This document shows, one piece after another, positions 37,915-45,160 of a DNA stretch of 64,000 nt. The stretch covers positions 79,245 to 143,244 of the forward strand of contig CAZFLM010000006.1 in NCBI GenBank assembly GCA_964519955.1, written 5' to 3'. Positions within the stretch are counted from its first letter, which is position 1. Each line of letters starts with the position of its first letter. A program made the translations under genes and the position numbers. Source of the stretch: CAZFLM01 sp964519955. GTDB taxonomy: Bacteria > Armatimonadota > Chthonomonadetes > Chthonomonadales > CAJBBX01. Under the pieces are notes generated by a model. That model was not told where the DNA came from and made no database searches. It saw only the letters and a program-made list of their open reading frames with translations.

Positions 37915-38388
37915 ATGGACCCCAAAACGCTGAAGCTCTTCTACTCGCCGAAGGACCGCCTGCGGCTCACGATCGATGACGACCGTTCGTACCCGACCGT
38001 CAAGCCCGCCTGGGCGGCCCCGCTGTCGCGCCCGAACGCCTACCTGGCGCTGCTCGACGAGAAGGGCGACGAGATCGTGCTGCTGGAGGACCCGGCGCAG
38101 CTCCCGCCCGACTCCCTGGAGGCGGTCAACGCGGAGCTGAGGCGGCGCTACCTCACGTCCACCGTTCTCTCGGTCACGAGCGCGAGGCAGGAGTTCGGGG
38201 CAACCTACTGGGGGGTGATGACGGACCGGGGCGAGCGCGACTTCGTGACGCAGAACCTGCAGGAGAACGCGCAGTGGTTCTCCCCGACGCACCTGCTCCT
38301 CATCGACGTGGACGGCAACCGGTTCGAGATCCCGGACCTAGAAGCCCTCGACCAGCGAAGCCTGGCCCTCGTCCACGCGATCCTGTAG
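37915..38388 (+). CDS. DUF1854 protein
   Basis: Encodes 157 residues, ATG after GAGGAGGT. The pattern VKPAWAAPLSRPNAYLALLD, GDEIVLLEDPAQLPPDSLEA and ELRRRYLTSTVLSV is characteristic of DUF1854, a cytosolic domain usually encoded beside an ABC exporter of unknown cargo (in some bacteria near cyanophycin genes). The likely partner is the zinc-ribbon exporter at 30.6 kb, now separated by 5 kb, rather than the ABC-2 set just upstream. This pairing is inference. Confidence 0.8.
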   Translation: MDPKTLKLFYSPKDRLRLTIDDDRSYPTVKPAWAAPLSRPNAYLALLDEKGDEIVLLEDPAQLPPDSLEAVNAELRRRYLTSTVLSVTSARQEFGATYWGVMTDRGERDFVTQNLQENAQWFSPTHLLLIDVDGNRFEIPDLEALDQRSLALVHAIL

Positions 38389-38428
38389 GACCTCGCCAGC
38401 CTTCGCCCTTCCCTCGGCTGTGCGCACC

Positions 38429-38595
38429 GTCGTGGTGGGGCGGGCGTCGCTGCCCGCCCAGGACAGCGCCCCGCCGCGCACCCGTCCGCGAGGACGGTCG
38501 GCCGCAGGCCACACTGCCGGTGGTTTCACACCACCGGGCGCGCCGCCGGCCGCAGGCCACACTGCCGGTGGTTTCACACCACCGGGCGCACCGCC
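38429..38595. repeat. Palindromic repeat plus a 48-base direct duplication
   Basis: One GGGCGGGC/GCCCGCCC module (38437-38460) and two 48-base direct copies (38500-38547, 38548-38595), each with hairpin CCGGTGGT/ACCACCGG. The second copy supplies the last codons and stop of the M61 peptidase gene on the minus strand and may act as its terminator. Confidence 0.8.
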
Positions 38596-40187
38596 ATGCC
38601 CCACGCGCGGCCCCAATCCCATCGCCGCGCGCTCGCCTGACGCCCTTCCGCCTGCGCCGCCTTCCCCGTGAGCCACTCGGTGCGCAGGCGCACGGCGTCG
38701 GCCGGGGCGTTGGGGTCCACCTCGATCGACGGAAACATGCCGGCGCCGTCGTCGAACTTCAGGCCCACGCTCTGCAGGCACTCGGCGAATGGCAGCTCCT
38801 CCGTCGAGCGGCACAGGCGGCTGTAGAACGGGCCCATCTCCGCGCCGGCCGCCTCGATCAGCAGGTCGCGGATGCCGTCCTCGGGGCAGCCGGGCTTCGG
38901 CGGCCCGTACCGGCGGAACAGCTCCCGCATCACCCGATCCATGTTCCACCCGCCGTTCGTCAGCGCCCGCAGCTTTAGGTCCAGGCAGAGCCCGATGAGG
39001 TGCCCCTTCGTGTAGTAGCTCATGCCGCCGTAGCCGCTGCTGCCCGGCGTCTCCCACACGCGCCAACTCGCCTCGTCGGCCGTCACCTTCGTGCGCGCCG
39101 GCATGCGCAGCAGCTCGCTGACGTTCCCCTCCAGCTCGCGCAGATACTTGGCGTCGTCCAGCAGCCCGGCGCGCCGCAGCGAGAGGATGGCGACGTAGTC
39201 CGTCACGCCCTCGAAGAACCACAGCAGGTGCGTCTGCGGCGGGCGCATGTAGTCGAAGGGGCCGAGCACCGCCGGGCGGATGCGCTTGACGCTCCAGAGG
39301 TGGCAGTACTCGTGCGCTACAAACTGCTGCAGCCCGGCCATGCCGCCCCGGTAGTTGCTCCACGCGATGCGGCAGCTTGCCGAGTGCTCCAGGCCGCCGC
39401 CGCGCCCGCCCAGGTGCAGGAAGAACACGTAGCGCTTGAAGGGCGCGCCTCCCATCAGGCGGATCAGCTCCTCGGCGACCGGGCGGATGGCTTCCGCGTA
39501 CGCCGGCGCCTTCTCGTTGTCGGTCCAGCCGAACAGCGCGACGACATGCGTGGCGCCGCCGGCCGTGAACTCCGCCTCGGCGTGCTCGCCCACGAGGAGG
39601 GGCGAGTCCGCCAGCGTGTCGTAGTCCGGGGCCGTGAACGCTGCCTCGCCGGGCTTCGGCGGCTCGCTCGGCGAGGCCATCGGCGACAGCGCCGACGACC
39701 AGCCGCGCGGCAGCCTCACGCGCACGGTGGCCGGCTCGGCCTTGTGGTCGGCTAGATAGACGAACGTGGCGCTGCCCTGGTAGAACGCCCAGTTCTGGGT
39801 GACCACCGCGTTCTCGGAGAAGGTGCCCGGAGGCACGTTGGGCAGCTCGTACGACACGGTCACCTTGTCGCGGCCGCGCGCGTCGATCTCCCACGTGTTC
39901 TGATCTGGATGCGCCACCGACAGCGTCATGCCCGAGGCTGCCGCCGCGCGCATGGCCCGGACGTACTTGCCGTGGTTCTGAACCTGGTAGTCGCCCGGCG
40001 ACCAGGCCGGCATCTGCAGGCGGATGGGGGAGAGCGCCGCCACGTCGCTCAGCTCCACGGTGACGGCCGTGTGCGGGTCGGAGCCGGGGATGGGCGTGAG
40101 GGTGTATGAGATGCCGACGCCCTGTGCGCGGCCGTGCAGAACGACGGCCAGGCACAGGGCGCTGAGGACGGCTCGAAGGCCGCGCAC
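38574..40187 (-). CDS. M61 family (glycyl) aminopeptidase-like protein, secreted
   Basis: Encodes 537 residues from a GTG at 40187, chosen because GGAG precedes it and a signal peptide follows (RAVLSALCLAVVLHGRAQG). The zinc motif HEYCH starts at His292 (Glu293, His296), with the downstream Glu in WFFEGVTDY; this is the M61 layout. N-terminal beta-sandwich regions (SYELPNVPPGTFSENAV) match the family. The usual C-terminal PDZ domain is largely missing. The last residues (RPVV) come from a repeat copy. It starts 17 bases after a small secreted protein and is likely co-transcribed with it. Confidence 0.87.
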   Translation of the reverse strand: MRGLRAVLSALCLAVVLHGRAQGVGISYTLTPIPGSDPHTAVTVELSDVAALSPIRLQMPAWSPGDYQVQNHGKYVRAMRAAAASGMTLSVAHPDQNTWEIDARGRDKVTVSYELPNVPPGTFSENAVVTQNWAFYQGSATFVYLADHKAEPATVRVRLPRGWSSALSPMASPSEPPKPGEAAFTAPDYDTLADSPLLVGEHAEAEFTAGGATHVVALFGWTDNEKAPAYAEAIRPVAEELIRLMGGAPFKRYVFFLHLGGRGGGLEHSASCRIAWSNYRGGMAGLQQFVAHEYCHLWSVKRIRPAVLGPFDYMRPPQTHLLWFFEGVTDYVAILSLRRAGLLDDAKYLRELEGNVSELLRMPARTKVTADEASWRVWETPGSSGYGGMSYYTKGHLIGLCLDLKLRALTNGGWNMDRVMRELFRRYGPPKPGCPEDGIRDLLIEAAGAEMGPFYSRLCRSTEELPFAECLQSVGLKFDDGAGMFPSIEVDPNAPADAVRLRTEWLTGKAAQAEGRQASARRWDWGRAWGMAVRPVV

Positions 40188-40204
40188 CGGGGCTCCGGAC
40201 AGGG

Positions 40205-40615
40205 CTACGCGCCCCGCCGGTTCTCCTTCGGCGAGAGCTGCGGCACGGTCTTGCGGATGTTCGAGAGCCAGACGTGAGCGAGCTTGTCCACCTTCATGCG
40301 GTTCGCGGTCGCATCGATGTCCGACACGGTGATCAGCAGGTCGCCGTTCACCATGATGCACACGGCGCCCTTGATGTGCTTCACCACGATGTTGGACGCC
40401 ATGATCGGCCCGTCTGCCTTGGAGAGCATGTTGTTCAGGCGGTCGTCCAGCTCCTCGACCCGCTGCCGTGGCGTCATGTTGGCAACCGTGGCCCGGATGT
40501 GCAGCACCTCGCGGCCGGCCACGGACCAGGTGGCCTCCTCCGGAGCTTGCGCGGGCGTGGCGCCGCCCTGCAGGAGCAGCGCGCAGAGCGACAGGAGGGT
40601 CATGAGGGATGACAT
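40205..40615 (-). CDS. Small secreted protein, function unknown
   Basis: Encodes 136 residues with a signal peptide (MSSLMTLLSLCALLLQGGATPAQA). The mature part VANMTPRQRVEELDDRLNNML followed by VNGDLLITVSDIDA resembles the periplasmic beta/alpha module found before the channel in some cyanobacterial-type MscS proteins (a run of residues starting xxRAxxIxxRL), but it has no channel here. It is upstream of the M61 peptidase, 17 bases apart. Confidence 0.7.
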   Translation of the reverse strand: MSSLMTLLSLCALLLQGGATPAQAPEEATWSVAGREVLHIRATVANMTPRQRVEELDDRLNNMLSKADGPIMASNIVVKHIKGAVCIMVNGDLLITVSDIDATANRMKVDKLAHVWLSNIRKTVPQLSPKENRRGA

Positions 40616-40709
40616 GGTTGTACGCCTTTCGACGTTCGGCTGATCGTGCCCCGGGGAACTTGCGGGGACGCTGCTTGCTGCGTCCTCGCCCGGTGCCCCG
40701 CGGTCGATC

Positions 40710-41858
40710 CTACATCAGGTGCCGCAGCATCTGCTTCAGCTCGGTTTGGTTCCCGGCGAACTGCAGCGCGTCCTTGACCGTGACCAGCTTGTCCTGGACG
40801 AGCTTCTCCAGCGCCTGGTTCATCGTGTTCATGCCGTAGTGCCCGCCGTCGCGCAGCGTGGCCGGCAGGTCGGACGTCTCGCCGTCCTCGATCTGCTTCC
40901 GCACCGTGGGCGACGCCGTCAGCACCTCCACCGCCGGGATGCGGCCCTTGCCCGTCGTCCGCGGCACCAGCCGCTGCGACGTGACGCACAACAGCGAGGC
41001 GGCCAACTGGGCCGAGACCTGGCGGCGCAGGTGGCTCGGGAAGCTGTTGATGATGCGGTCCACCGTCGCGCTCGCGGACACCGTGTGCAGAGTCGTGATA
41101 ACGAGGTGCCCGATCTCCGACGCCGTCATCGCGACGTCCATCGTCTCGGTGTCGCGCATCTCGCCGATCGCGATCACGTCGGGGCTCTGACGCGTCACGC
41201 CCCGCAGCGCGGCCGCGAACGATCGCGTGTCGGAGCCAACCTCGCGCTGGTGGATCACGCTCTTCTTGTCCGTATAGACGTACTCGATCGGATCTTCGAT
41301 TGTGAAGATGTTGCACGCCCGCTGGCGGTTGATCTCCTCGATGATCGCGGCCATCGTCGTCGTCTTGCCCGATCCGGTCGGCCCCGTGACGATGATGAGC
41401 CCCTGCGGCTGCTGCGCGATGTCCTTGAGCACCGCTGGCAGGCGAAGCTGCTCGACGGTGAACGGGTGCAGCGGGATGATCCGCAGGACCGCGCCGACCG
41501 CGCCGCGCTGGACGAAGAGGTTCGTGCGAACGCGCGCCAGGTTCGGGATGGAGAAGACGATGTCCATCTCCTGCGCGGCGTCGAGCTGCTTCAGCTTCTC
41601 GTCGGCGTCGGCCTCGATCCCGTCGTCGTCCGGCTCCTTGTCGCCCTCGAACCCGTCCTGGCTGAGCAGTCGGTCCCGCGCCGCGCTGTAGATGATCCCC
41701 CGGGCGAACTCGCGCGTGTCGCGGGCGCGAAGCTCCGGTAGGTCCATCGCCTCCATCTGCCCGTCCACTCGCATGATGGGCGGCGAACCGGCCTTGAGGA
41801 CGAGGTCGGATGCCCGTTGCCGCAGCGCTATCTCCAGCAGGTCGTGAATGCTCTTCAT
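40710..41858 (-). CDS. PilT/PilU-family ATPase (fourth copy, distant)
   Basis: Encodes 382 residues from the ATG at 41858; the longer reading is not PilT-like. Walker A GPTGSGKTT begins at residue 159, the Asp box is TIEDPIEYVY, Walker B VIAIGEMRD and His box ASEIGHLVITTLHT. An acidic insert lies at about residues 62-80 (EGDKEPDDDGIEADADEK). The C-terminal element TVRKQIEDGE deviates from AIRNLIRE, as in the first copy at 1943, so it is PilU-like. It is 36 kb from the other three. Confidence 0.92.
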   Translation of the reverse strand: MKSIHDLLEIALRQRASDLVLKAGSPPIMRVDGQMEAMDLPELRARDTREFARGIIYSAARDRLLSQDGFEGDKEPDDDGIEADADEKLKQLDAAQEMDIVFSIPNLARVRTNLFVQRGAVGAVLRIIPLHPFTVEQLRLPAVLKDIAQQPQGLIIVTGPTGSGKTTTMAAIIEEINRQRACNIFTIEDPIEYVYTDKKSVIHQREVGSDTRSFAAALRGVTRQSPDVIAIGEMRDTETMDVAMTASEIGHLVITTLHTVSASATVDRIINSFPSHLRRQVSAQLAASLLCVTSQRLVPRTTGKGRIPAVEVLTASPTVRKQIEDGETSDLPATLRDGGHYGMNTMNQALEKLVQDKLVTVKDALQFAGNQTELKQMLRHLM

Positions 41859-42047
41859 CGTGTTCTCGGGATACCTATGATAATGACGTCGCCGCCGCGG
41901 AACGCCCCAGGCACGAGCGCACCGGCGCGATGGGCCTCCGGGCCTCCTGCGCAGCGCGTCGACAGGCGGAGCCAGCAACGGGCGACGGACCTATTATACC
42001 GTTAGCACGCGCGGCCGGGCCCTCGTGAGCGTGACAGGCTCCGCTCC

Positions 42048-42076
42048 TTGACAAACACCCCGCGTCTCGCCATACT
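42048..42076 (+). promoter_or_regulatory. Sigma70-type promoter of rsfS
   Basis: TTGACA (42048-42053), a 17-base spacer and CATACT (42071-42076), about 60 bases before the rsfS start. Confidence 0.72.
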
Positions 42077-42137
42077 GGGGCCAGCGACGGTCGCCCGCAG
42101 CGCGCGGGCGCGCCGGTCTGGAGGGATGTCCACACCT

Positions 42138-42503
42138 ATGACAGCCGAAGAGAAGCTCCGTCTCATCGTGCAGGCCACCGACGCGAAGAAGGCCCGCGAC
42201 ATCGTCGTCCTCGATCTACGGGGACTTACGCTGATGACGGACTACTTCTTCATCTGCTCGGGAACGTCTTCGACCCACATTCGCACCCTATCCGACGCCG
42301 CCGTCGAGGCGATGAAGCACGCCGGCATGGGCGGCATCCGCGTCGAGGGCTACGAGGGCGCCGTCTGGGTGCTCATGGACTACGGCGACGTCATCGTCCA
42401 CGTGATGGCGCCCGAGCAGCGTGAGTACTACGCCCTCGAGACGTTCTGGACCGGCGCGCCGCAGGTGCCCATCGACGACATGGTGGCGCCCACCGAGGAC
42501 TGA
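42138..42503 (+). CDS. rsfS: Ribosomal silencing factor RsfS (YbeB/Iojap)
   Basis: Encodes 121 residues. RsfS binds protein L14 and blocks joining of ribosomal subunits in poor growth. Conserved features are AKKARDIVVLDLRGLTLMTD, YFFICSGTSSTHIRTLSDA and GDVIVHVMAPEQREYYALE. Two ATGs are possible: 42126 sits directly on GGAGGG, so I prefer 42138, which leaves a 12-base spacer. It is monocistronic here; nadD, its common neighbour, is absent. Confidence 0.94.
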   Translation: MTAEEKLRLIVQATDAKKARDIVVLDLRGLTLMTDYFFICSGTSSTHIRTLSDAAVEAMKHAGMGGIRVEGYEGAVWVLMDYGDVIVHVMAPEQREYYALETFWTGAPQVPIDDMVAPTED

Positions 42504-42513
42504 CGGGCACAGG

Positions 42514-42612
42514 CATCCGCTGGGGCGCCGCTCGCTGCGCCCAGTCGTGGACCGCCGCCGCCCTCGGCGGCATCGTGGTGTGTCGGGGCGCCGCTCGCTG
42601 CGCCCTCTTCGC
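42514..42612. repeat. GGGGCGCCGCTCGCTGCGCCC repeat, two copies
   Basis: Two copies of GGGGCGCCGCTCGCTGCGCC (42521-42541 and 42585-42605) around a CCGCCGCC/GGCGGC stretch, between rsfS and the TPR protein. Confidence 0.75.
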
Positions 42613-42637
42613 TCTGCCGGTGATCAAGGCTACAGCC

Positions 42638-43534
42638 ATGCCAGACGAGGGCGCCGAGCCCCAGGACCGCACCCAGGACATGGAGCCCCCGGCTCCGCCC
42701 GAGGCTCCCGCCGCGGCGCCGGCCCAAACCGGCGAGGACGCCGACCGCCGCCTCGCCAGGCAGTTGGCCGCGCGCGGGGTCGCCCCGGACGAGATTGAAC
42801 GCCTCCTCTCCCTGGGGCGCAAGGAAGACGCGCCGCAACCTGTCGCCACGCCGGTGCCGATCGTGCCCCCTCTCTCCGTACTAGAGGACGAGCCGTTCGT
42901 CCCACATCCCACCATCAGCCTGCCCGACATCCGGGAGGTGACCGCAGACGAGAAGGTCGAGGCCGATCGGCTGCTGGCGCGCGCGAGCCTGGCGTTCCGA
43001 CGCGGCGACCTGGACGAGGCGCTGGCGACGTGCCGACAGGCGCTTGAAGCGAACCCGGGCGATGCCGGCGCGGCCGAGCTGTGCGGCGACGTCCTGCAGG
43101 CGCTCGGGCGGGTCGATGACGCGCTGTATTGCTACGAGCACGCGACCCAGGTTGAGCCCGGCCGGCGGTCCGCCGAGAAGCGCTATGCTGAGCTGCGCCT
43201 GCTGCAGGAGCGCGGTATCGCGAAGCTGCTCGACGAGAACCTGCCGCGGAACGCGACGGTGGCCGTCCTGATGTCGGCGCTGCTCCCCGGCGCGGGACAG
43301 CTCTATAACGGCGAGCCGATCAAGGGCCTCTGCATCGCAGTGGCCGCGCTGATCTGCGTGCTGGTGCTCGGCTGGAGCCCGTGGGGCTTTCGGCACGGCC
43401 TGACGTCTGTGACCGCGTCGGTCGCAATCTTCCTGCTGGCCGCCGCCGCGGTCTACGTCTACGGCGTCGTCGACGCTAGCGCTGGCGCGACGCGCGGCGT
43501 ACGGAGCCGCCACAAGACCGGTTGGGAGGTGTAG
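42638..43534 (+). CDS. TPR-containing membrane protein
   Basis: Encodes 298 residues from the ATG at 42638; a longer upstream reading comes from repeat sequence. Residues 1-100 are Pro/Ala-rich and acidic. Two tetratricopeptide units (about 115-185: LARASLAFRRGDLDEALATC, DDALYCYEHATQVEPG) precede three hydrophobic segments. The first carries LLPGAGQLYNGEPIKG, the PG-x-GQ-x-YNG pattern of TM2/DUF5683-like proteins. Its role is unknown. Confidence 0.75.
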   Translation: MPDEGAEPQDRTQDMEPPAPPEAPAAAPAQTGEDADRRLARQLAARGVAPDEIERLLSLGRKEDAPQPVATPVPIVPPLSVLEDEPFVPHPTISLPDIREVTADEKVEADRLLARASLAFRRGDLDEALATCRQALEANPGDAGAAELCGDVLQALGRVDDALYCYEHATQVEPGRRSAEKRYAELRLLQERGIAKLLDENLPRNATVAVLMSALLPGAGQLYNGEPIKGLCIAVAALICVLVLGWSPWGFRHGLTSVTASVAIFLLAAAAVYVYGVVDASAGATRGVRSRHKTGWEV

Positions 43535-44044
43535 CCCGGATCTGGCTGGCCATCGCTGCTGGGGTGGCCTGAACGGCGCGACGCCCTCCCGTGCTGGCAG
43601 TGCCAGACCCGGAAGGGCGCCCAACGCCGGAGGAGACAACCGGCTCCGCACACGCGGCAGCACGAATGCGGAGGTGACTTCCCGCCGGGCCGGCGGCGGC
43701 ACGCCGGCCCGGCGGGTTGAGGAGCGAACCAGAAGGGCCTCGCCTGCAGACGCCCTTGACAGACTGGCACGCTCCAGGGCCGTTCCGTCCTCGCCCCCCG
43801 ATGACTGGACGGATCCGACCCGCTTCTGGCGTTCGCCTCCGGGCGCGGCTCACAACCCCACAAGGGGGAGCGCGCCCAGGAGGCGACCATCCGTGGTTCA
43901 TCCGCACCGAGCGCGGCTCCACGAACTTGCCCGGCAGCAAGCTCGGACCACAACTCGGACCACCGTGTCCCACGCAACTACGTTTTTCCGCGGATCGGGC
44001 CGTCTCGATCCAGGGGAGCTTACCGGTCTTGGCAGCCGAATAAC
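43535..44044. other. 510-base gene-free spacer with strong hairpins
   Basis: No ORF here has family sequence or codon pattern I trust. It contains a two-part hairpin (GCCCT/AGGGC with inner CTGGC/GCCAG) at 43583-43618, a CCGG/CCGG hairpin near 43628, and a perfect 13-bp GC-only hairpin at 43681-43716. It may hold a structured RNA or the promoter region for the lpt operon. I searched for SRP and RNase P cores and found none. Confidence 0.4.
43681..43716. terminator. Perfect 13-bp GC hairpin (possible terminator)
   Basis: CCCGCCGGGCCGG (43681-43693) pairs exactly with CCGGCCCGGCGGG (43704-43716) around a ten-base loop. There is no U-tract on either side. Confidence 0.5.
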
Positions 44045-45160
44045 ATGCAGCCTGTTTCCCGCGTCGATCGATATCTGCTGCGCGAGATGGCGGTGCCCTT
44101 CCTCATCGGCCAGGGCGCCGTCGTCGTCATGCTCACCGGCACCGTCCTCTACAACAACGCCGAAACCTTCCTGAACTATCACATTCCCGCCGCCGCCATC
44201 GGCAAGATCGCCGTTCTGTTCCTGCCCTACCTCGTGAACCTCACGATGCCCGTGGCCACCGCCATCGCCGCCTCGCTTGCCGTCAGTCGCCTCGCCCGCG
44301 ACTCCGAGATCACGGTCATGCGCGGCGCGGGGTTGAGCCTCAAGCGCGTGTTCCGCTGGATCTTCATCGTCGGCTTCCTGCTCAGCCTGTTCGACATCGC
44401 GCTCGGCGAGATGATCGTGCCCTGGGCCAACGCCCGCTATGAGCGCACGCTCACCGATCTCTCGCGGACGATCCGCTTCCTCGCCCCGCAAGCGGAGGTG
44501 CCTGCGCAGTCGCCGGACCGCCGCGTCACGGTGCACGTCGGGCGCATGGAGCTGATGGAACGCGGCGCGAAGATGAGCGACGTGACGCTCATCCTACAGG
44601 GGAACCGCCCCGGCGCTCGCACGATCGTCCTGGCGCGCGACGCCGACTACGACGAGGGGAAGTGGGTGCTGCACAACGCTCGCATCCATGAGTACGCCGA
44701 GAACGGCTTCCGCGAGCGCTACACCGAGAGCCCGCGCATGGAGGTCGACTTCCGCCTCAGCGAGCGGCTCTTCAACCTGATCGCGCTCCAGTTGCCCCTC
44801 TACTCGCCGGACAGCGCCCGCATGGGCATCCGCGAACTGGCGTCGCGCGTCTGGGACCAGCGCCGCTACGGCGTGAACCAGCGCGACCTGCTGGAGCTGC
44901 ACTTCAAGCTGTCCGTGCCGTTCTCGTGCCTCGTGTTCGCCCTGGTTTGCCCGCCGATGTCGCTGCGGTTCGCGCGCGCGGGCAGCTTCATGGGCGTGCT
45001 CCTCAGCATCGTCCTCGTGTTCGTCTACTGGAACACGCTGCTCGCGGCGCGCATCGTCGGCGCCACCTATCCCGAGGTCGTTCCGCCGGCCGTGGCCGGG
45101 TGGGGGCAGAACGTGGTCTTCTCCGTGCTGGGCCTCTTCGCCCTCTGGAGGGGCGAGTGA
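44045..45160 (+). CDS. LptF/LptG-family lipopolysaccharide export permease
   Basis: Encodes 371 residues. LptF/G proteins form the inner-membrane part of the LptB2FG exporter that extracts LPS. The family N-terminus VSRVDRYLLREMAVPFLIGQ, three helices, a periplasmic beta-jellyroll (about residues 130-260) and three C-terminal helices (including LKLSVPFSCLVFALVCPPMS) are all present. Which of LptF or LptG it equals cannot be told from one gene. Its stop overlaps the OstA-type gene start (GTGA). Confidence 0.9.
   Translation: MQPVSRVDRYLLREMAVPFLIGQGAVVVMLTGTVLYNNAETFLNYHIPAAAIGKIAVLFLPYLVNLTMPVATAIAASLAVSRLARDSEITVMRGAGLSLKRVFRWIFIVGFLLSLFDIALGEMIVPWANARYERTLTDLSRTIRFLAPQAEVPAQSPDRRVTVHVGRMELMERGAKMSDVTLILQGNRPGARTIVLARDADYDEGKWVLHNARIHEYAENGFRERYTESPRMEVDFRLSERLFNLIALQLPLYSPDSARMGIRELASRVWDQRRYGVNQRDLLELHFKLSVPFSCLVFALVCPPMSLRFARAGSFMGVLLSIVLVFVYWNTLLAARIVGATYPEVVPPAVAGWGQNVVFSVLGLFALWRGE

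Noticed and set aside
41993..41998. A minus-strand TATAAT upstream of the fourth PilT gene
   Set aside because: No usable -35 lies 16-18 bases upstream; too weak to list as a promoter.
43565..43640. SRP RNA core (CCGGAAGG seen near 43609)
   Set aside because: The GCAGCC/AGCA part of the SRP domain IV loop is missing and the surrounding helices do not fit.
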